From Candidatus Gastranaerophilales bacterium (GTDB lineage Bacteria; Cyanobacteriota; Vampirovibrionia; Gastranaerophilales; Gastranaerophilaceae), in contig CAJULX010000007.1 in assembly GCA_910587245.1 (NCBI GenBank), positions 1-64,000 of the forward strand: a stretch of DNA of 64,000 nucleotides, in the 5' to 3' direction. Under the pieces are notes generated by a model. That model worked only from the letters and a program-made list of their open reading frames with translations, did not search any database and had not been told where the DNA came from. Position numbers and translations under genes: made by a program. Positions 26,148-34,209 of the stretch are shown one piece after another; the stretch's first letter is position 1, and each line of letters starts with the position of its first letter.

Positions 26148-26804
26148 TTATTTTTGTGTTTTTTCGCCGTTTTTACCGTCTTTTTTGCCGCCCGTTATCA
26201 TATTAAACAAAAGAAGTATAAATGCTGCCCCGATACCTACGGATATGGAATTTTTCATAATGTATGCAGTTCTGTCTTTTTTAGCTTCTTTTTTGGCAAA
26301 ATTTAAAAGCCCGTCTTCTTTTGCGGCTTTATTGATATAATCCAAGGCGCTTTGTTTCAGTGCCCATGCGGCATCTGAAAATTTCTGTCCCAGTGTTTTT
26401 ATTTCTTCATCGTTTAAGTTTTCATTTTCAAGCAGACGGCCCGTTTTCACATATTCTGCCGCCTTTTCAAGCTGTTCTTTTGCGTTTTCAAAACTTACAT
26501 CAGGCAATGTTTCTTCCGCAATTCCCATTGTATTCATGCTGCTTCTTATAAAAGTATCGCAAAGCGTATCACTCACTCCTTCAATATTTTTGGACGGTAA
26601 TAAAGCTGTAATTCCGCCTGCAAGAAGCCCTCCGGTTAAGCCCATTCCTGCTGTGATGCCAACTTCTTTTGCAGCATTTAAAAATCCGCCGCTTTTTTTG
26701 CCTGCAGTTGTATCTGTTTTAGGCTGCTGTACGGCATTTTGCCCTACTTTTGCGTTTGCATTTATGGTTGAATGTATGAAATTTGTCATTTCTGCCTGCT
26801 GCAT
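26148..26804 (-). CDS. Unrecognised protein with two hydrophobic segments
   Basis: 218 residues from the ATG at 26804, which has AAGGTG upstream; an upstream start at 26849 lacks one. A polar Gln/Thr-rich N-terminus, a Gly/Ala-rich hydrophobic segment (GITAGMGLTGGLLAGGITALL), a Glu/Lys helical middle (about 85-170), and a C-terminal membrane helix (ISVGIGAAFILLLFNMI) before a basic tail. The layout recalls the anchored proteins at 48-52 kb without clear sequence identity. It starts 53 bp after the DUF512 gene on the same strand. Function unknown. Confidence 0.6.
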   Translation of the reverse strand: MQQAEMTNFIHSTINANAKVGQNAVQQPKTDTTAGKKSGGFLNAAKEVGITAGMGLTGGLLAGGITALLPSKNIEGVSDTLCDTFIRSSMNTMGIAEETLPDVSFENAKEQLEKAAEYVKTGRLLENENLNDEEIKTLGQKFSDAAWALKQSALDYINKAAKEDGLLNFAKKEAKKDRTAYIMKNSISVGIGAAFILLLFNMITGGKKDGKNGEKTQK

Positions 26805-26857
26805 TTTAAAACACCTTATTTTGATACAAATATAACAGGTATGAAGCAAAATAATTG

Positions 26858-28198
26858 TTATTCATGGTTAATAATTGTTAAGATTTCGTCAAAATTGTAA
26901 CAATCTTCATTAACGTGAATAACTGCATCGGGGTTTATTTTTTTAACTTCTGCTTCAATATCCGAAATTTTAACCTCGTCTAAAAATTCATCCGTTCCTT
27001 CTTTTAACATAACGGACGGAATTACGATATGCTGAAAATCCTTATCTTTTACGGTTTTTAAGATATCACTTCCCGTTATAAGCCCTGCGACGCTTATTTT
27101 ATCCCCAAAAAATTCATTTTTAATATTTATAACTTCAAAATCAAGGTTTTCAACTTCAATTTCTTCTTTAAATCCTTCAAAGAGTTCTGCCGCAATGCTT
27201 CCCGTTAAAATTGAAACTTTCTTTTTATTTTTTAATTTTTTCTTCAACTTCTTTTTGCATTTAATAAAACTATCGGACATAAGCCTTATAGCGCCGACAC
27301 CGTCTTCAATCTGTACAAAATCGCCGTAATATTTTTTATCGGGAATTTCTCTTTTTGCCGTAAGGAAAATTTCATCAGATGCCATTGCTATATGCCTTTT
27401 CTGGCATGTATTAAATTCATCCAGTAAATCTATGATATTATTTGCATTTTCATATGTTAAGGGTTTTAAAATATCACCCTCTCTGTATTTGCTTACCCCG
27501 ACAGGCACCACGGCAAGTGATTTTAATATTTTTTTATATTTTTTAAGGTCATTCAGTGTACGGCTCAATTCCTCTCCGTCATTGATTTTGGGGCATAAAA
27601 CAATCTGCCCGTGAATTTCAATTCCGATTTTTTTAAACCTGTCTAAAATATTTAAAATTTCGCCCGCCCTTTTATTTCTAAGCATTTTAATCCTTAAATC
27701 AGGATTGGTGGTGTGTATTGAAACGTATAAAGGCGAAAGCCTCAAAGCTTCCATCCTCTGCCAGTCTTCTTCTTTAAGATTTGTGCCTGTAATGTAAGTC
27801 CCCTGCAGGTAAGAAGTCCGCCAGTCGTCATCTTTGACGTATAAACTTTCTCTTAAGCCCTTTGGCTGCTGGTCTACAAAGCAGAATATACATTTATTCA
27901 GGCATGGTTTAATACCGTCAAAAACCGCGCATTCAAAATCAATGCCGAGGTCTTCGTCCTCATCTTTTTCTATTTCAAAAAGTTCAAGCTCTCCCGGTAA
28001 AAAACTGCCGTCTTCCTGTATTTGGGGTGCTTTTCTAACTGCAAGACTGATATTTTCATCCTGAATAATAAAACTTAACTCAATAATATCTTTTGGCTGA
28101 ATACCGTTTACCGTAAGGATTTCATCCCCCTTTTGAAGCCCGAGTTCTTCCGCTATTGAACCTTCCTTTGTGCCGAAAATTACCATTCCTTTTTTCAT
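26858..28198 (-). CDS. DUF512 / PDZ-radical-SAM-like iron-sulphur protein
   Basis: 446 residues. N-terminal PDZ-like domain (KGMVIFGTKEGSIAEELGLQ, GDEILTVNG), then the cysteine cluster Cys99-x3-Cys103-x2-Cys106 (CLNKCIFCF), radical-SAM-like barrel text (YVSIHTTNPDLRIKML) and the C-terminal DUF512 domain (FLTAKREIPDKKYYGDF). The family is conserved in Cyanobacteria and Firmicutes with no settled function. Its ATG overlaps the stop of the PadR gene by 4 bp, so the regulator and this protein are translated together. One ATGCC-N6-GGCAT palindrome lies inside. Confidence 0.85.
   Translation of the reverse strand: MKKGMVIFGTKEGSIAEELGLQKGDEILTVNGIQPKDIIELSFIIQDENISLAVRKAPQIQEDGSFLPGELELFEIEKDEDEDLGIDFECAVFDGIKPCLNKCIFCFVDQQPKGLRESLYVKDDDWRTSYLQGTYITGTNLKEEDWQRMEALRLSPLYVSIHTTNPDLRIKMLRNKRAGEILNILDRFKKIGIEIHGQIVLCPKINDGEELSRTLNDLKKYKKILKSLAVVPVGVSKYREGDILKPLTYENANNIIDLLDEFNTCQKRHIAMASDEIFLTAKREIPDKKYYGDFVQIEDGVGAIRLMSDSFIKCKKKLKKKLKNKKKVSILTGSIAAELFEGFKEEIEVENLDFEVINIKNEFFGDKISVAGLITGSDILKTVKDKDFQHIVIPSVMLKEGTDEFLDEVKISDIEAEVKKINPDAVIHVNEDCYNFDEILTIINHE
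27392..27407. repeat. ATGCC-N6-GGCAT palindrome, copy 4 (inside DUF512 gene)
   Basis: ATGCC-TTTTCT-GGCAT, exact arms, in the segment coding Cys-Gln-Lys-Arg-His-Ile. Confidence 0.6.
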
Positions 28199-28689
28199 TG
28201 AATTTCTCCGATTAAGCTTTCAATGGCAGGAAGGTTTGATTTTATAACGTTTTTTTGTGTTTCGGTATAAAGATTATAAGGGTTCTCAAGTGCCGAGATT
28301 ATCTCTGCTTTCAGTATTTTCAGGCTGTTCAGGCAGTTTTGGAAAAGTTCTTTTTTTTCTTCCTCTTCAAGAATATCGGAAATGCAGATTAAAATTGAAG
28401 CGCTGTTTAAAATGTGCGCTTTATTTTTAAATGTAAAGGCGGAAATTTGGCTTTTTAAATATTTTTGCCCGAAAGGTGTGATTTTATAGGTTTTTGTGAG
28501 CATTCCGCCGTCTGACATTTTTGATTCAAATTCAACACAAGAAAGGCTTTCAAGCTTTTTTAAAGCCGGATTTATTGTGCCGAGGCTTGGAGAAGCGTAC
28601 ATGAAAAATTTTTCTTCAATTAATTTTTTAATTTTGTAAATTGTGGCATCATATTTAATTAATATATATAAAATAAGGATTTCCGTCAT
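28195..28689 (-). CDS. PadR-family transcriptional regulator
   Basis: 164 residues. N-terminal winged helix of PadR type: LILYILIKYDATIYKIKKLI, then SLGTINPALKKLESLSCVE and a wing ending YKITPFGQKYL. A C-terminal helical dimerisation part follows. PadR proteins repress neighbouring or own genes in response to small ligands. Translationally coupled to the DUF512 gene, so co-regulation with it is likely (inference). Confidence 0.78.
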   Translation of the reverse strand: MTEILILYILIKYDATIYKIKKLIEEKFFMYASPSLGTINPALKKLESLSCVEFESKMSDGGMLTKTYKITPFGQKYLKSQISAFTFKNKAHILNSASILICISDILEEEEKKELFQNCLNSLKILKAEIISALENPYNLYTETQKNVIKSNLPAIESLIGEIQ

Positions 28690-28794
28690 TTTTAATACTC
28701 CAAAACCTAATCCATTCTAGCATAAAGGTTTAAATATTGTGAAATTCTTTATTTAATTTATAATTTATTTTGGGTAAAAAATAAGGAAAAAATT

Positions 28795-29526
28795 TTGCTG
28801 ACTGTCGAAAATAATCTTGAAGCTGTAAAAAATCTGGTAAAAGAGACGAAATTGCAGCATATTGCAATAATAATGGACGGAAACAGGCGCTGGGCAAAGG
28901 AACACTGCCTGCCTTCCGCTATGGGCCATAAAAAAGGCGTGGATTCGCTTAAAAATATTGTAAAAGCTTCGCACAAATTCGGGGTGAAATACCTTACTCT
29001 GTATGCTTTTTCAACCGAAAACTGGAACCGCAAACAGGAAGAAGTTGATTTTCTGATGGGGCTTTTAGCAAGCACGATAAAAAATGAATTAAAGGAACTT
29101 CACGAAAACGACGTCAAGTTAAGGTTTATAGGAGATATTAAAGGGCTTAACGCTGAATTGCAGAACATTTTAGCTGATGCTGAAAATACGACAAAAAATA
29201 ATAATGGTGTAAACCTCCAGATAGCAATTAATTACGGGGCAAGAAACGAGCTAACTTACGCTGTGAAAAGGATTATAGAGAACGGTATTCCTGCAAATGA
29301 AGTAACAGAGGAACTTATACAGGATTATCTTTATACAAAAAACATCCCTGACCCTGATTTATTAATAAGAACGGGCGGTGAGATGCGCATAAGCAATTAT
29401 CTTTTATGGCAGATTGCCTACTCTGAACTGTATATCACGCCGAAATACTGGCCGGAATTCAATGAAGAAGCGCTTGTTGACTCTATTGAAGAATTTGCAA
29501 AAAGACAAAGAAGGTACGGAAGTTAA
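28795..29526 (+). CDS. uppS: Undecaprenyl diphosphate synthase
   Basis: Cis-prenyltransferase that makes the C55 carrier for peptidoglycan and LPS. 243 residues with IAIIMDGNRRWAK (catalytic Asp), GHKKGVDSLKNIV, YAFSTENWNR, the NYGARNEL segment and DPDLLIRTGGEMRISNYLLWQ. Start codon TTG with AAGGA 8 bp upstream. Divergent from the PadR gene; rdgB follows after 46 bp. Confidence 0.96.
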   Translation: MLTVENNLEAVKNLVKETKLQHIAIIMDGNRRWAKEHCLPSAMGHKKGVDSLKNIVKASHKFGVKYLTLYAFSTENWNRKQEEVDFLMGLLASTIKNELKELHENDVKLRFIGDIKGLNAELQNILADAENTTKNNNGVNLQIAINYGARNELTYAVKRIIENGIPANEVTEELIQDYLYTKNIPDPDLLIRTGGEMRISNYLLWQIAYSELYITPKYWPEFNEEALVDSIEEFAKRQRRYGS

Positions 29527-29572
29527 AAATCTGCCGTAATTTCTTGTTATTACTGAAATACAAGGGAATAAT

Positions 29573-30256
29573 ATGCTCAAAATCGTCTTAGGGACAGGAA
29601 ATGAACATAAAATTTATGAGATGAACCTGATATCAAAGCCTTTCGGGGTGGAATTTTATACGGCGTTTGAAAAATCGGATTTCAATCCTGATGAAACAGG
29701 GGAAACTTTTGAAGAAAATGCCTATATTAAAGCTTATGCGGCTTATAAATTAAGCAGGGACTGTAGTTTGGAGAAATCTAAACTAAATGCCGATAATGGC
29801 ATAAAAATACAAAAAACTGAAGAAAATTTTGAAACGAAAATTTCTTCCGAAAATCCGCCAAAACTTTATCTGGCGGATGATTCAGGCTTATGTGTGGATT
29901 TTCTCGACGGTGCCCCGGGTATAAAATCCGCAAGATATGCAGATACCGCAGAACGCAGAATTGAAAAGCTTCTTGAGGCAATGAAACATGCCAAAAACAG
30001 AACCGCACATTTTGAATGCCACCTTGTTTTATTAAATGAAAACGGAGAAATTTTGCACAAAACCACAGGAATCTGCAAAGGAAAAATTGCCCTTGAAAAG
30101 AAAGGTACGGGCGGATTTGGGTATGATCCCGTTTTTATTCTGGATAAAATGGGGAAAACCATGGCAGAACTTACTGAAGATGAGAAAAATCTGCATTCTC
30201 ACAGGGGAAAGGCCCTTATGGATATGCTAATCTGGCTGAAGTATAGATATAAATAG
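29573..30256 (+). CDS. rdgB: Non-canonical purine NTP pyrophosphatase (RdgB/HAM1)
   Basis: Hydrolyses dITP, XTP and ITP. 227 residues against about 195-205 usually. The core motifs GTGNEHKIYEM, DETGETFEENAYIKA, LADDSGLCVDFLDGAPG and SARYAD are intact, as are GFGYDPVF and SHRGKA. The extra length is a roughly 30-residue insertion (about residues 62-95) between the first helix bundle and LADDSGL. The fifth exact ATGCC-N6-GGCAT palindrome lies in that insertion. RBS AAGG. Confidence 0.93.
   Translation: MLKIVLGTGNEHKIYEMNLISKPFGVEFYTAFEKSDFNPDETGETFEENAYIKAYAAYKLSRDCSLEKSKLNADNGIKIQKTEENFETKISSENPPKLYLADDSGLCVDFLDGAPGIKSARYADTAERRIEKLLEAMKHAKNRTAHFECHLVLLNENGEILHKTTGICKGKIALEKKGTGGFGYDPVFILDKMGKTMAELTEDEKNLHSHRGKALMDMLIWLKYRYK
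29787..29802. repeat. ATGCC-N6-GGCAT palindrome, copy 5 (inside rdgB insertion)
   Basis: ATGCC-GATAAT-GGCAT, exact arms. Confidence 0.6.
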
Positions 30257-30264
30257 CCGTTTTA

Positions 30265-30273
30265 TGGTATACT
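30265..30273 (+). promoter_or_regulatory. Extended -10 of the RWYDxDP gene
   Basis: TGGTATACT (TGn plus TATACT) about 22 bp before the ATG at 30296; AAGGA serves as RBS. Confidence 0.5.
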
Positions 30274-30295
30274 TATTTAAAAAGGATTAAAATAA

Positions 30296-30634
30296 ATGGA
30301 AGATAATATGAATAATGCGCCTGATAATAAGCGCTGGTACGATAAAGACCCGATTTTAAAAGAAGCACTTGAGCTTTTAAGATTATCAAGCCCTGATGAA
30401 AAAGAACATGCAAAAGATTTTATTCTTCAATTGCAGGAACAGGTTGCAGGTGAAGTTATAGAGCGTATTTACGAGATTATTACCCAGTATGAAGGCAAGG
30501 GCAATCGCTGGTATGATAATGACCCTGTTATGATTAAGGCTATTGAAATTTTAAGGCATGCTGACCCGAAAACCCAGAGACACGCGGCTTTAAAGCTTTT
30601 GCTTGCGCTTGAAGAAAAAAGTTTTGGTGATTAG
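30296..30634 (+). CDS. Small protein with two RWYDxDP repeats
   Basis: 112 residues built from two copies of a roughly 40-residue unit, each opening RWYDKDP or RWYDNDP, then a helix (ILKEALELLRLSSPDEKEHA; VMIKAIEILRHADPKTQRHA) and a second helix (ILQLQEQ; LLLALEEK). A 20-residue linker joins them. No signal, no membrane helix. AAGGA sits 9 bp before the ATG. Looks like a helical adaptor; I cannot name the family. folE2 follows. Confidence 0.72.
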   Translation: MEDNMNNAPDNKRWYDKDPILKEALELLRLSSPDEKEHAKDFILQLQEQVAGEVIERIYEIITQYEGKGNRWYDNDPVMIKAIEILRHADPKTQRHAALKLLLALEEKSFGD

Positions 30635-30641
30635 TTAAAAA

Positions 30642-30655
30642 TTGTTATATAACAA
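30642..30655. promoter_or_regulatory. Perfect 14-bp palindrome upstream of folE2
   Basis: TTGTTATATAACAA, 28-41 bp before the folE2 ATG; operator-like by symmetry and place. A smaller GCAC-ATA-GTGC hairpin lies just after it. Confidence 0.35.
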
Positions 30656-30682
30656 ATTTGGCACATAGTGCGGAATAAAAAA

Positions 30683-31474
30683 ATGAATGATGTTCAAAAT
30701 CAATCAGATGAGAGAAATATTGATATACAAAAAGTAGGCGTAAAAGACGTTGAAATTCCGTTGATAATCCAGCGCAAGCTAAAAAACGGCGCGGTTGATA
30801 CGCAGAGGGTTTATGCTAAAGCAAAAATGAGCGTTTCTTTAAACAGACAGTTCAAAGGCACTCATATGAGCCGTTTTATAGAAATTTTAAATGATTACAG
30901 GAAAAAAAATCTTGTAGGTGTCGATATTAAAAAAATGCTACTTGATATGAAAGACAGGCTTGGAGCAGAAAATGCGTATATAAAGTTTGATTTTAAATAT
31001 TTTATTAAAAAAACTGCCCCAAAAAGCGAGCTTGAAGCCCTAATGTGCTACGATTGCTATTTTGAAGGCAAATTGGACGGAGACGATTATAAATTTTTCT
31101 TAGGCACAAAAGTGCCCGTAACAACGCTTTGCCCCTGTTCTAAGGAAATTTCCGAATATGGCGCCCATAATCAAAGAGCAATTGTAAAAGTTAAAATTTC
31201 ATACCCCGAAAAAGAGCATATCTGGCTTGAAGATTTAATTAAATCAATTGAAGAAGCGGGCTCTTCCGAGGTGTATTCCCTTTTAAAAAGAGAGGATGAA
31301 AAGGCTGTAACAGAGCGGGCATACGAAAATCCCAAATTTGTGGAAGATGTGCTCAGAGACATTGTCTTAAAACTTGAAAATAACAAAATTATTAACTTTT
31401 TTGAAGTTGAAATTGAAGCGCAGGAAAGCATTCATAACCATAATGCCTGGGCATATCAAAAGAAAAGCAAATAA
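30683..31474 (+). CDS. folE2: GTP cyclohydrolase FolE2 (type IB)
   Basis: Makes 7,8-dihydroneopterin triphosphate for folate (and possibly queuosine) using varied metals rather than strictly zinc. 263 residues from the ATG at 30683; a GTG five codons earlier is possible. Family text: GTHMSRF, the VTTLCPCSKEIS segment with the active-site Cys, YGAHNQR, and the C-terminal VEIEAQESIHNHNAW. An imperfect copy of the recurrent palindrome begins right after the stop. Confidence 0.94.
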   Translation: MNDVQNQSDERNIDIQKVGVKDVEIPLIIQRKLKNGAVDTQRVYAKAKMSVSLNRQFKGTHMSRFIEILNDYRKKNLVGVDIKKMLLDMKDRLGAENAYIKFDFKYFIKKTAPKSELEALMCYDCYFEGKLDGDDYKFFLGTKVPVTTLCPCSKEISEYGAHNQRAIVKVKISYPEKEHIWLEDLIKSIEEAGSSEVYSLLKREDEKAVTERAYENPKFVEDVLRDIVLKLENNKIINFFEVEIEAQESIHNHNAWAYQKKSK

Positions 31475-31475
31475 T

Positions 31476-31491
31476 ATGCTGTTTTAGGCAT
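31476..31491. repeat. One-mismatch copy of the ATGCC-N6-GGCAT palindrome after folE2
   Basis: ATGCT-GTTTTA-GGCAT, between convergent genes. A compact ATGCC-TG-GGCAT form lies 21 bp upstream inside folE2 (31443-31454). Confidence 0.45.
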
Positions 31492-31535
31492 ATTTGAAAT
31501 GCTTTATAAAACATGCCGATGCGTCCAAAAAAGGT

Positions 31536-32693
31536 TTATGTTATTTTATATGCTTTTCTGTAATATAAAATTCCGCCTATAACGGCAATTGATATAACGG
31601 GAAGCCACGCTGCAAAAAACGGGCTTATAGCCTTTGTTTCCCCTAAATTTAAGGAAAAGGCGCGTATTACATAGTATACAAAAATAATCATTACACTGAA
31701 CAAAAATCCCCTGTTGTATCTTACCCTCGGCGGCGTTATTGCAAGAGGAATCCCCACAAGCGCCAGAGCAAACGTTGTAACGGGCAGGGCAAGTTTGTCA
31801 TAAAGCTGTACCTGCAGCTCAAGCCGTAATTTTTCTAAAAAGTCCGGATTTTTCTTATTTTTACGTATAAATTTCATTAATTTAAAGAAATTATACTGAT
31901 TCGCCTCTTCTTTTATGAAACTTTCAATATTATCAAGCCCGAAATTTATTGTGGATTTTTCAAAAAGTGTCGTATTTAAAACTTTTTCCGTGGTAGATAA
32001 AGTATACATTACCCCGCCGTCAAATATCCAGCCTGCTTTATCGGTTTTGCCGAATTTTGCCTGAATTATCTGTACGGTTTTCGGGTTCGAAAGGTCTAAA
32101 ACGGTAATATTATTAAGGGTTTTATCCTCGCATTTTTGAACATAGAAAAGTCTTTTTAATTTGCCTTCTTTATCATTTTCGTTCAATGTGAAATTCATTC
32201 TGCCGTCGGGCACATGTTTGCTTTGAAGGGAATAAACCGCTAAATGCTTTGCCTGCATGCTTGTTGCGGGCACTATAAATTCGTTTATAAGAAAACTAAC
32301 TATGGTCATCACGATAGCGAAGGCAAAAATCGGCCTTGCAATTCTTGAAATACCTATGCCGCAAGCTCGAAGCACCGTTATTTCGGAATTTAAGCTTAAT
32401 TTATTAACGGTCATAACCGTGGCAAAAAGCGTTGAAATTGGTATGGTCATTACAAAAACCTGCGGCAGGTTTAATACAATCATCATAATTGCTATATTAA
32501 AAGGAATCCCGAATTGCGTAATCTGTTTTATAAGCTGGGTAAAGGTTTCGGAGGCAAATATAATTGATGTAAAAATTATAACCCCGAGGATAAAAACCTC
32601 GATAAGCTGCCTTAAAATATACTTATCGAGCATACTTGCCGTTGCATATTTAAATCTTGTAAATCTTATGTATTTTTCAATTTTCTTTTTCAT
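31536..32693 (-). CDS. LptF/LptG-family (YjgP/YjgQ) LPS export permease
   Basis: 385 residues. Three N-terminal membrane helices, with the second and third separated by the conserved IPISTLFATVMTVNKLSLNSEI coupling region, a beta-jellyroll periplasmic domain (about 150-270), then three C-terminal helices. In LPS transport LptF and LptG pair with the LptB ATPase to lift LPS from the inner membrane. Only one such gene is here, so the partner and lptB must lie elsewhere or the protein acts as a homodimer. Agrees with kdsB in showing an LPS outer membrane. tyrA lies 24 bp upstream on the same strand. Confidence 0.9.
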   Translation of the reverse strand: MKKKIEKYIRFTRFKYATASMLDKYILRQLIEVFILGVIIFTSIIFASETFTQLIKQITQFGIPFNIAIMMIVLNLPQVFVMTIPISTLFATVMTVNKLSLNSEITVLRACGIGISRIARPIFAFAIVMTIVSFLINEFIVPATSMQAKHLAVYSLQSKHVPDGRMNFTLNENDKEGKLKRLFYVQKCEDKTLNNITVLDLSNPKTVQIIQAKFGKTDKAGWIFDGGVMYTLSTTEKVLNTTLFEKSTINFGLDNIESFIKEEANQYNFFKLMKFIRKNKKNPDFLEKLRLELQVQLYDKLALPVTTFALALVGIPLAITPPRVRYNRGFLFSVMIIFVYYVIRAFSLNLGETKAISPFFAAWLPVISIAVIGGILYYRKAYKIT

Positions 32694-32717
32694 TGACTTA
32701 ACCGCTAAAAAGCCCGC

Positions 32718-33542
32718 TTAAAGTGTATTTTTCCCATTATTATCATACATTGTTTTTCTTATTTTTTGAATAGATTTTAAAGTATTTATAAATTCCGTTT
32801 TTGGCATATTCTTCAATTCTTTTAAATTTTCAATAAATTTATCAATACAAATATCAAAATTATCCCCGTTTAATTCAAGCATATCAAGCGCAAGAGCCGT
32901 ATCGGTCAAGCTTAATCTTGTCGTGTCCCGAAATCCGCTTGATGCTATTTTTAAAGCGGTTTCGTCCTCTTTTATAACCGTATTTAAAAGAGCTGCCGAA
33001 ATAAGCATGGGAAGATGCGAAATTAAACAGGCTTGTTTATCATGAGTGTTTTCATTAAGTATGACAGGTTTTGCACCCATTTTTTTAATCAAATCTTCAA
33101 GCTGTACATTGCTTGTGTTTAAAATCCATTTTGCGCCGTAAAAAAGCTCTGCAAAAGAAGCGTCAAACCCTGAAAATTCGGTTCCTGCCATAGGGTGCGA
33201 GCCTATAAAGTTGAAGGAATATTGCTTTTTGTTTACAAATCTTTTTAATGATGAAACATCACAGACAATGCAGGAGGGGCGGACTATATTTTGAAGTTTA
33301 TCAAGTATATCAAGTGTTTCGGACATTTTTGAACATACAAAAACAATATCACAGTCTTTAACATCTTCAATATTCGGGCTTGAAAATGTACAAAATTCAG
33401 CAGCTTTTTTATAACTGCTTTTTGAAATTCCCGTTAAATTAAAAGTCCCGATTTTATGAAGTGCCTTTAAAATTGAGCCGCCGATTAAACCTAAGCCGAT
33501 TACTCCAATCTTTGTCTCAACTTTTAAATTCATATTTTCCAT
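32718..33542 (-). CDS. tyrA: Prephenate dehydrogenase
   Basis: NAD(P)-dependent step of tyrosine synthesis (prephenate or arogenate as substrate). 274 residues: Rossmann GLGLIGGSILKAL near the N-terminus, CDVSSLK, GSHPMAGTEFSGFDAS, and a helical dimerisation domain with HDKQACLISHLPML and SSGFRDTTRLS. No ACT domain. A TATAAT box ends 7 bp before the ATG with no RBS visible, so a leaderless message is likely. Confidence 0.92.
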   Translation of the reverse strand: MENMNLKVETKIGVIGLGLIGGSILKALHKIGTFNLTGISKSSYKKAAEFCTFSSPNIEDVKDCDIVFVCSKMSETLDILDKLQNIVRPSCIVCDVSSLKRFVNKKQYSFNFIGSHPMAGTEFSGFDASFAELFYGAKWILNTSNVQLEDLIKKMGAKPVILNENTHDKQACLISHLPMLISAALLNTVIKEDETALKIASSGFRDTTRLSLTDTALALDMLELNGDNFDICIDKFIENLKELKNMPKTEFINTLKSIQKIRKTMYDNNGKNTL

Positions 33543-33549
33543 AATTTAT

Positions 33550-33580
33550 ATTATAATTGAAACAAAAGATTTATATTCAA
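33550..33580 (-). promoter_or_regulatory. tyrA promoter abutting the start codon
   Basis: TTGAAT - 19 bp - TATAAT on the minus strand, then 7 bp to the ATG at 33542. Confidence 0.45.
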
Positions 33581-33617
33581 GGAATTAATATTTTTAAAGC
33601 TAAGGAGCTATATTTTT

Positions 33618-34121
33618 ATGGAAATTAAAAGAGGAAAAGCGTTCAAATTCGGTGACGGTATTTCGACAGACCATATTGCGCCGGGCAGACTTTTTCATTT
33701 AAGAAGTAATTTGGAAGAATTTTCAAAACATGTTCTGGAAGATGCAGACCCTGAATTTGCAAGCAAAATGCAAAAAGGCGATTTTGTTGTTGCGGGTTCA
33801 AATTTCGGGCTAGGCTCCAGCCGCGAGCATGCTCCGCAAATTATTAAAATTGCAGGGGTCGGCGCTGTTATTGCTAAAAGCTTTGCAAGAATTTTTTACA
33901 GAAATGCTATAAATATAGGGCTTTTGCTGATTGAATGCGATACGGATAAAATTGATGCCGGAGATGAGCTTGAACTGGATGTCAAAAACGGCATATTAAA
34001 AGATGTAACCAAAAATCTTGAAATTAAAATTACCCCGCTTCCCGATGTTATGATTAAGCTTCTCGGGGACGGCGGATTAATAGAACACCTTAAAAAACAC
34101 GGTGATTTCAGCCTTGTGTAA
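33618..34121 (+). CDS. Aconitase-superfamily small subunit (LeuD-like)
   Basis: 167 residues, the swivel subunit of isopropylmalate/homoaconitate/aconitate hydratases: GDGISTDHIAPG, GDFVVAGSNFGLGSSREHAP, SFARIFYRNAINIGL. The substrate-recognition loop after APG reads LFHLRSN; the Arg resembles the YLRT loop of homoaconitases more than the YLVY loop of LeuD. With the NAD-IDH-type gene following, citrate/isocitrate interconversion for 2-oxoglutarate is a fair alternative to leucine synthesis. The large subunit is not in the window. Confidence 0.85.
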   Translation: MEIKRGKAFKFGDGISTDHIAPGRLFHLRSNLEEFSKHVLEDADPEFASKMQKGDFVVAGSNFGLGSSREHAPQIIKIAGVGAVIAKSFARIFYRNAINIGLLLIECDTDKIDAGDELELDVKNGILKDVTKNLEIKITPLPDVMIKLLGDGGLIEHLKKHGDFSLV

Positions 34122-34209
34122 AATTTTGAAAAACTTTTGCAACGGAGTTTTAAGCAACGGCAGATAAATTCCAAAAACGGCATATATAAAAAATAAACTG
34201 GAGAATAAA

